DNA from: Atrina japonica
Taxonomy: Eukaryota > Mollusca > Bivalvia > Pterioida > Pinnidae
NCBI GenBank assembly: GCA_030159075.1
Contig: BROG01000297.1
Span: 547,501 to 611,500 of the forward strand
DNA length: 64,000 nt
Direction of reading: 5' to 3'
Part shown: piece by piece, positions 36,807 through 64,000 of the stretch
Position numbering within the stretch: position 1 is the stretch's first letter
Layout of the letters: every line of letters begins with the position of its first letter
Made by a program: the position numbers and the translations under genes
Notes under the pieces: generated by a model
Told to the model about the DNA's origin: nothing
The model's database searches: none
Seen by the model: the letters and a program-made list of their open reading frames with translations, nothing else

Positions 36807-37410
36807 TCTGGATAATGAAAATACCTAATTGGTAACACCGAGTCATATAAAAAAGATAAGCCTATGAATTATATGGTATATATCTATATATAGACACATG
36901 TCAAGTTTGAATTTTGAACCCTCCCCCCCAAAAAAAAAAACCACAAAAAAACAACAACAACAAATTCACAATAAACAAACAAATCAGCAAAGAATAAATT
37001 TGATAATATGATGCTAAAACAGTTACATGAACTAATTTTTCAGATTCTAATTATAATAAGACACAAATAAAAAAAATGGGGGAAATTTCATGGTTTTGCA
37101 TGATTTAATGACATTTTGTTAAGTTTTCCTGTGATTAAAAATAATCAAACATGGTATTTTAATGTTTTCATCCCTAGATGAATTATCAAGTTGGCACTCC
37201 TGGGTAATTTCTAACTTTGAAATCCCTTGGTGATAAGAAAGCCACATTTTTTATGCAATATTTTCAAATACATTGTTTCTTTAATTTGCTTAATTTTCAG
37301 TGAAAAATTATAGGAAAGGTCTTTATTTTAGTTCACGTTAGTGAGATGAGCTTTTGTGATGATAACATCTGTCTCCACTTCAGTTGTCTGTCTATAAAAT
37401 AATCACAGCA

Positions 37411-37764
37411 TTAAGGGGGCAGTAACTGTGTTTTTTTTTTTTTTACTTTTTCAGTATTTAGATTGATGAACAATAACAAACAAGAAATCTACACAGACAT
37501 AATATTCTTAAATTCCTTTATACATGTATTTTGTGAAAAGTACTGCAGAAACAGAGTTTGGCAATTATTGGTTTGCAAATTATTAATTCCACCTTACTAT
37601 TTGTTATATACATAACACACTGAGCCTGAACTTATTTGCACAAAATATATAAGGATATAACAATTTTTATGCCTGTGTTTATTTCTTTTTAGTTTTATTT
37701 GTCATTGTACATCAATTTAAGAAATTATTATTATTTTTTTTTTTTGGAAAACACAGCTAATCCC
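37411..37764. mobile_element. TTAA-type foldback MITE, copy 3 (degraded)
   Basis: Starts ttaagggggcagtaactgtg and ends near acacagctaatcccg. The central inverted arms and acctaagt-like words match the family. The right TTAA is lost. Confidence 0.75.
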
Positions 37765-37932
37765 GATTCATGTCTTGATCAGGAACTCAGCGAAATGATA
37801 CCATTTATACTTGAACAAAAGTGAATTCTGGAAGAGTTAAAAAGCAATTTATTGTTTCAAAATGAGTTGATTCAGGTATACCAGAGATATATCTGGGGTA
37901 GGGTCTTAAATAATTCTCAAAAACCATCGGGT

Positions 37933-37985
37933 TTAACCCATTTGCCCTTAAAGACACATTTGGACTGTTCTGAGTCATTGAATTA
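37933..37985 (+). mobile_element. 95-bp mini-MITE, left half
   Basis: ttaacccatttgcccttaaa then gacacatttggactg. The right half is absent. Confidence 0.7.
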
Positions 37986-38862
37986 CATAAGTGTTATGCT
38001 GACACGCAATCATCAGATAGATTTTATACATTTTATTGTGTACGCGGGATACATTATACATATTTCCTGTGTATGCCGATCTTTTACAAATCCTCCCGGC
38101 TGAATATTGTGCATTCAACTTTATACAACTTATTTGTCCTGTGAGATGAGTGTGAGGATTATAAAAATAATCAGCGCTGCACTGCGAGATAAATGGCAGA
38201 AGTTATGTCCCTACTGGGGAACCGTACACAGAAACTCGCAACTGCCGAACGCCTTCTTTGATGCCTAATATATTAGATTTTATAATTAATGTTTTTACAT
38301 TTATTGTTTAGAAATGTTTTGCACTGAACAACTGCAGATCCTGTGATTAAATGTAAAACTGAACGGGCAACACCTTTTTTAGTTTCTATTGTCGTATTGA
38401 TCCAAAACTGGGTTTTAATTTTACCTAAGGGTCTTCCTACAGATTAAAAACCTGGAGACAGTATGGTTGGAGTCATGTTGATGGAGTTGATTTGGCGCCA
38501 ACAATTATACTGGCACTGATTTTATAACAGGGCTGAGAAGCTAAATAATTGTGTTTATTGCAGGTTCCTTGTCATACATCACCATTTACATGTACTTATA
38601 TGGAATTGTATAACACAGGAGCCATGTTCTCTGAGAGATTTACTTCGTCTTTTTCTGGGTCATCAAGTACAGGAGCCATATTATTTCTCTGACAATGTCA
38701 AGCTTTTGAATTTTTCATTTTTAATTGCTCGAGGAAAAAATGATGCCAGACTAACATTGTATCGCACGTTCATGTCAGTGGAACCTTTCTTGATTGACCA
38801 AAGGTTCTGTCACTGAAATATGGTTTCTCAAAAGAGGTAATTTTCACAGAGTCCTGCAACTA

Positions 38863-39049
38863 CAGTGAAACTTATATATAATGACCTCTTTAGGGACATA
38901 AGAAAACCAGTCTTTATAGGGAGGTGGTCTTTTGATAGAGGTAAATATGATTTGTACCACAGATGGTACTATTGGGGGCAGCAAACTATCCTGGGTGGTC
39001 TTTATACATATACATGTACATAGGTGGTCACCAAAGCAGGTTTTACTGT
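38863..39049 (+). mobile_element. TA-flanked MITE, CAGTGAAAC type
   Basis: TA on both sides, starts cagtgaaacttatatataat, ends aaagcaggttttactg. Closely resembles 43082-43262. It lies about 0.73 kb upstream of the decayed exon copy. Confidence 0.87.
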
Positions 39050-39778
39050 AATGGGTTTTAAAATATGGTCTGAAAAGATAGGTGGTCGCTCATACAGTGC
39101 TCTCTCAAGATAGGCGCCACTGTATCTTTATGTCCCATTCACAGTATCAGTGTAGTTTATAACTGCCAAAATATCTAAATTAGATTTTCTTTGAACTGGG
39201 AAAAAAAATATTCTGTTACATGTAAACACATTTGTTTCTCTTCAGTGATACAGATTTAAACCCATGGATAGTCAGAAATTTCGCTTTCCGTCGTTTGAGG
39301 CAGAAATCAGGTCCCTTCTCAATGCCCAAAAAAAAATTTAAAAAACCATTTTTCTCCACATTTGCAGTCAAAATTTTAAAATTGAAGTCAAATGACATTT
39401 AATTTGAAGACAATCTAATGTATTTTCAAACAGTTTCGTGTAGTCTAATGTATTTTCAAACAGTTCCGTGTATTTTTAGATTTCCCAATTTTGATACAAA
39501 GTTTCTAAAATTCCCAATGCCAAAGGCGCAGACCCCATTCCCAAAAGTATGAGGAAAATCCCTGGTAGTGCCTTTACCTTTGCCAAGGGCTTGACATGAC
39601 AAGTAAAAGTCAGGAGTTTTTATATAAGACCTGAAGTCAAGGTCAAAAGGTACATTAAATATTCTGCACAGTCACTTGGCAACAGTCCATAGGACAAGTG
39701 ATTATTTTGAGCAGTTCCCTCATTGGGTATGCCTGGTCATGTCTTCATATAAGTGAAAGATCCTTGACAGGATGTAAA

Positions 39779-39906
39779 ACAATCATGGTAATAACCAAGC
39801 TTTGATTTCTTATATCAGAATCAGATTGAAAGCAAACATTGTAATGACCGATACTTTGTCCTTTGAGTTTTGTGTGTTTTATAGGTGCATTGTTGGCATG
39901 TGGTTA
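39779..39906 (+). pseudogene. Decayed duplicate of the PTPRN transmembrane exon and its splice acceptor
   Basis: About 128 bases match 41451-41577, which is the 3' end of the intron plus the first third of the transmembrane exon. The match covers the shared intronic stretch (catggtaataaccaagctt), the polypyrimidine tract, the AG at 39817-39818 and the coding start. The copy would read NQIESKHCNDRYFVL and then meets TGA at 39864-39866, created by two extra T bases relative to the functional exon. Similarity is very high up to that point and weaker after it, ending near 39906. The intronic part is as well preserved as the coding part, as expected for a plain genomic duplication and not a retrocopy. 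It could be inert or could act as a cryptic exon with a stop. Confidence 0.88.
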
Positions 39907-40377
39907 TAAAATGGCATTAATGCAAGTTAACATTATTAACAGAGTTTCTTATTCAAATTTTATTTAAAAACTGCATCAGTGACATGTGCCCCGTGTATGT
40001 GCAACTTATATCCAGTCCTTGGTAACACCTTCCTTTTTGTTCGCCACTGGTAGATATATCAAATATAAGATTGATATTCTGAGATATAGCAATTCTTATA
40101 AAGTAACAGTGTAAAGCAGTATAATTAATAGCACAGGCATAACTGGCTCCCAAAACTGTGTTATCCATGAAAACGTCGATAATTCAATAAATTCTTAAAT
40201 ATTTTCCACTCATTTATTGTACAGAACAGCAAATAATTTATGATTTATTAGCTTAGTTAAGACAAATGTGTTCCAGTTGCAAATGAACTGCTGTGGAATA
40301 TTGCCTTCTGCAGGCTAGATGCTTTACTTGTACACTTAAAAGGGGTGACTTTTGAGCAAAACTTTAGCTGTGTGATA

Positions 40378-40635
40378 GTATTGGGATAGTCTGAATAAAA
40401 ATTGCAATAGTACTGGGCTAGTCTGAATAAAAATTGCAATAGTATTTCGATAGTCTGAATAAATATTGCAATAGTATTGAGATAGTCTGAATAAATATTG
40501 CAACAGTATTGAGATAGTCTGAAAAAATATTGCGATAGTATTGAGATAGTCTGAATCAAAATTTCAGTAGTATTGAGATAGTCTGAACAAAAATTGCAAT
40601 AGTATTGGGATTCTGAAAAAATATTGCAATAATAT
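40378..40635. repeat. 32-bp minisatellite
   Basis: About eight copies of gatagtctgaataaaaattg plus caatagtattga. It lies between the decayed and the functional transmembrane exons. The minus-strand frame over it is a repeat artefact. Confidence 0.94.
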
Positions 40636-41492
40636 AGGTTCACATTCGTGAAGGGATCTGGTCTTATTTTATGTCCCGGAATGAAGGTTTACTAATTATA
40701 ACATATTTGTGTCATGATTGCCCCCAATATCTGGAATATATTACTTTTGTCAAGTTCTTGAACTCTTTTATTTCTTGAGTATGAGAAATACCGGAATTCT
40801 GTCAGAACTTAAAACACCGGAATGTACTAATAGCTTGTGAGAAGATGGAAAGGATTTATATCCGACAAATACTTTAGTTTGTCACTTTTCAGGAACTCTT
40901 CCTTTTGCTTTACTGTTAGAACTATAGCAGATAAAGAGATTCTTTGATGTTGATGCTTTCAATCAGAAGAATTCTAAACTTAAGTCAACATTTTTAGTCT
41001 TCAGTGAAGATTCATTTTTCTCATATTTGAACCAAAAGTTTGTTCCTAGACCCATTTTGATGAAAATACACAAGTTGACTATCAATTATTGGAGTACTTG
41101 ACTTTTTACAGAATCTTGATACAGTATTCCAGTTCTGATGTCAGTCTAGTATTGCTCTGTGATTTTGTGACTAATATTTTCCATTTTGATATGTAAATAT
41201 TTGTTATCATGATCATGAGAGTGATATTTGATGTTCTATAAAATCGTGTCTTACGAAACATTCTTACAATCACATATTGTTGTGCTTTTGTTTGTCTTTT
41301 ATCATGTGTCATAGCTATATATTATAGTATATATGTACCATTGTGCTTCTCTACTTACCGTGCTCGGTTATTGTACATGTAGCGTTTTCAGACTTCCATT
41401 ACAGCTAGGCTCTAAAAATACAATTGATCTCAAATAAATCAGCATTCCTGTATCAATCATGGTAATAACCAAGCTTTGGTTTCTCATTTCAG

Positions 41493-62648
<21,156 letters not shown>

Positions 62649-62663
62649 GTATGTATTTACCTT

Positions 62664-63060
62664 GTCTAGGGCCAGAAGTCACCAGATTTACTCAGTACTC
62701 AAGCTCAACTAATTTTCCGTAATTTCAAAGTAAAACGCTCAAAATTTATGCTGTAACTGCTCATGTTTGTATATTGATGGCATATTATGAAAAATAATTT
62801 GGAAAATTAGTGCTCATTTGAAGGAAACATCAGAAATATCAAAAACTTGTTTGAGTGCGTGTTCAACATATTTATTCATTTTTTTTTTTTTTTACAGAAA
62901 TATCGTAAGTGTAACCTATAATTCTTATGTGAATGATGAAAATATTAATGTGTTCCTATTCAGTCAGATCCAGACGTTTTACAAACGACTATATCGTCGA
63001 AATGAGAAAATAAAAGTTGAGCTTGAGTATTGAGTAAATTTGGTGACTTCGGACCCAGGT
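62664..63060. mobile_element. Foldback element about 15 bp downstream of an exon
   Basis: Terminal inverted repeats of about 58 bases: left gggccagaagtcaccagatt then tactcagtactcaagctcaa; right is the inverse of gggtccgaagtcaccaaatt and tactcaatactcaagctcaa. About 400 bp in total, T-run in the middle. No coding capacity. Not seen elsewhere in the window. Confidence 0.88.
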
Positions 63061-63075
63061 TTAACGTTTGTATTA

Positions 63076-63451
63076 TTAAAGGGACATTAGCTGTGTTAAC
63101 CCCCAAAAAATTATTTTGATTTTTGTTCTACTTTTACTTCTTGTACTTGATGTATAATAACAAATAAGAGCCATACACAGGCATAAAAAAATATATTATA
63201 TTCCTGCATATTTTGTGAAAATAAGGTCAGGTCCAGTGTGGTATTCATATACAAATAGTAAGGTTGAGCTTTTCAATTGCAAGTGGAAAAAAGTGCCAAT
63301 TCCAGGTTTCTGAAGCAATTTTCACAAAATATATAGGAATTGAAGAATTTTTATGCCTTTGTATATCTTTTTTTGATATTGTATATCAATCTATGTAGTA
63401 AAAAAAGAGGGAAACAAAATTTTGCAAAAAACACAACAAATGCCCCTTTAA
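63076..63451. mobile_element. TTAA-flanked foldback MITE, copy 6
   Basis: TTAA at 63076-63079 and 63448-63451. Termini AGGGACATTAGCTGTGTT and the inverse of AGGGGCATTTGTTGTGTT. Well-preserved inner arms (ataaggtcaggtccagtgtg, caattttcacaaaatatata). Confidence 0.88.
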
Positions 63452-63455
63452 TGTT

Positions 63456-63793
63456 TGGAGGTTTCTGTGTTTGCTTTGTAATGAAATTCCATTGTTTCAT
63501 TTTATATACTGATAGATTTTGTAGGATACAAAGTTTTAATGTCTCTTCAATATGCAAATTATATGGAAATGTGGCATAAATAATTTAATTTTCTGTTAAG
63601 ATTGCCAAATCTTAAAAACAGAAAAATTTAACATCGTCAGCAATTAAAATATATTAGATATTTTTAGTCTATGGTACAAGTTTCATGGAAGTTGCTCTAG
63701 AAATGACTCTCCATGAATGTTTTGAAAAAATGTGGTTTTGTATAGAATATACGGGGAAAAATTAAAAATGTCCTCACTTTTGTCACCCTGCTG
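63456..63793. mobile_element. Tc1/mariner-like MITE, right half
   Basis: Aligns with about 8590-8954 of the element at 8 kb (ttccattgtttcatttta, aatgtctctt, gaatgttttgaaaaaat) and ends in the inverse of CAGCAGGGTGACAAAAGTGA followed by TA. The left half is missing; the preceding MITE begins five bases away. Confidence 0.82.
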
Positions 63794-64000
63794 TAGATGC
63801 CTATCCATTTGTTACTAGTATTGTTTGTTTTATAAAGTGAAATAGATATGATCAAAGGAATCTATTTCTATTTCATTACCGTTTATTATTTCCTCTTTCC
63901 CCATGAGTCTTGATGAGTAAAATTGAAAATTGGAAACTCGTTTCTCCAAACTTATTACAAAATGGAGTCTGCCAACAAATCAGCTTATTAATATGTAAAT

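Overview
The window reads as nuclear DNA of a metazoan, most probably a bivalve mollusc. It is strongly AT-rich, has introns with canonical GT/AG junctions, and is full of tRNA-derived SINEs, short foldback DNA transposons (MITEs), long microsatellites and minisatellites. Several dispersed repeats (for example the GTGAGCGATGTTGGCCCAT type at 5.4 kb) are ones I associate with bivalves. There is no sign of bacterial, phage, plasmid or CRISPR organisation. Species assignment is not possible from the sequence alone.

One gene is confidently recognised. It lies on the + strand between 41.5 and 62.6 kb and is an IA-2/phogrin orthologue (PTPRN/PTPRN2 family, ida-1 in C. elegans), the receptor-type pseudophosphatase of dense-core secretory vesicles. 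Four consecutive internal exons are visible (41493-41684, 47247-47377, 60923-60977, 62501-62648), with intron phases 0, 2 and 0 between them and an exit phase of 1. They encode the transmembrane helix, the cytoplasmic juxtamembrane region and the start of the PTP-like domain. The extracellular exons were not found in the 41 kb upstream, and the catalytic-fold exons lie beyond the right edge. A decayed copy of the transmembrane exon, with its splice acceptor, sits 1.67 kb upstream of the real one.

Region by region: 1-41 kb is intergenic or, more likely, a very long 5' intron. It holds about ten minisatellite arrays (unit lengths about 28-51 bp), several (TA)n/(TC)n tracts, two SINE families and many MITEs. 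41.5-62.6 kb is the exon-bearing interval, with introns of about 5.6, 13.5 and 1.5 kb that carry more of the same repeats. 62.65-64 kb is the next intron, almost entirely made of three abutting MITE-like elements.

The most informative observations are transposon archaeology: a 1.95-kb TTAA-flanked element splitting a SINE, a 2.07-kb TTAA-flanked element ending about 106 bp before an exon, a SINE with a 7-bp target duplication inside a 95-bp mini-MITE, and a foldback element about 15 bp from a splice donor. Others are the duplicated transmembrane exon, an extreme G/T-rich block inside a minisatellite, and a consensus RFX X-box. I found no convincing novel protein-coding system. Most long open frames are shadows of tandem repeats with units divisible by three or of simple sequence.
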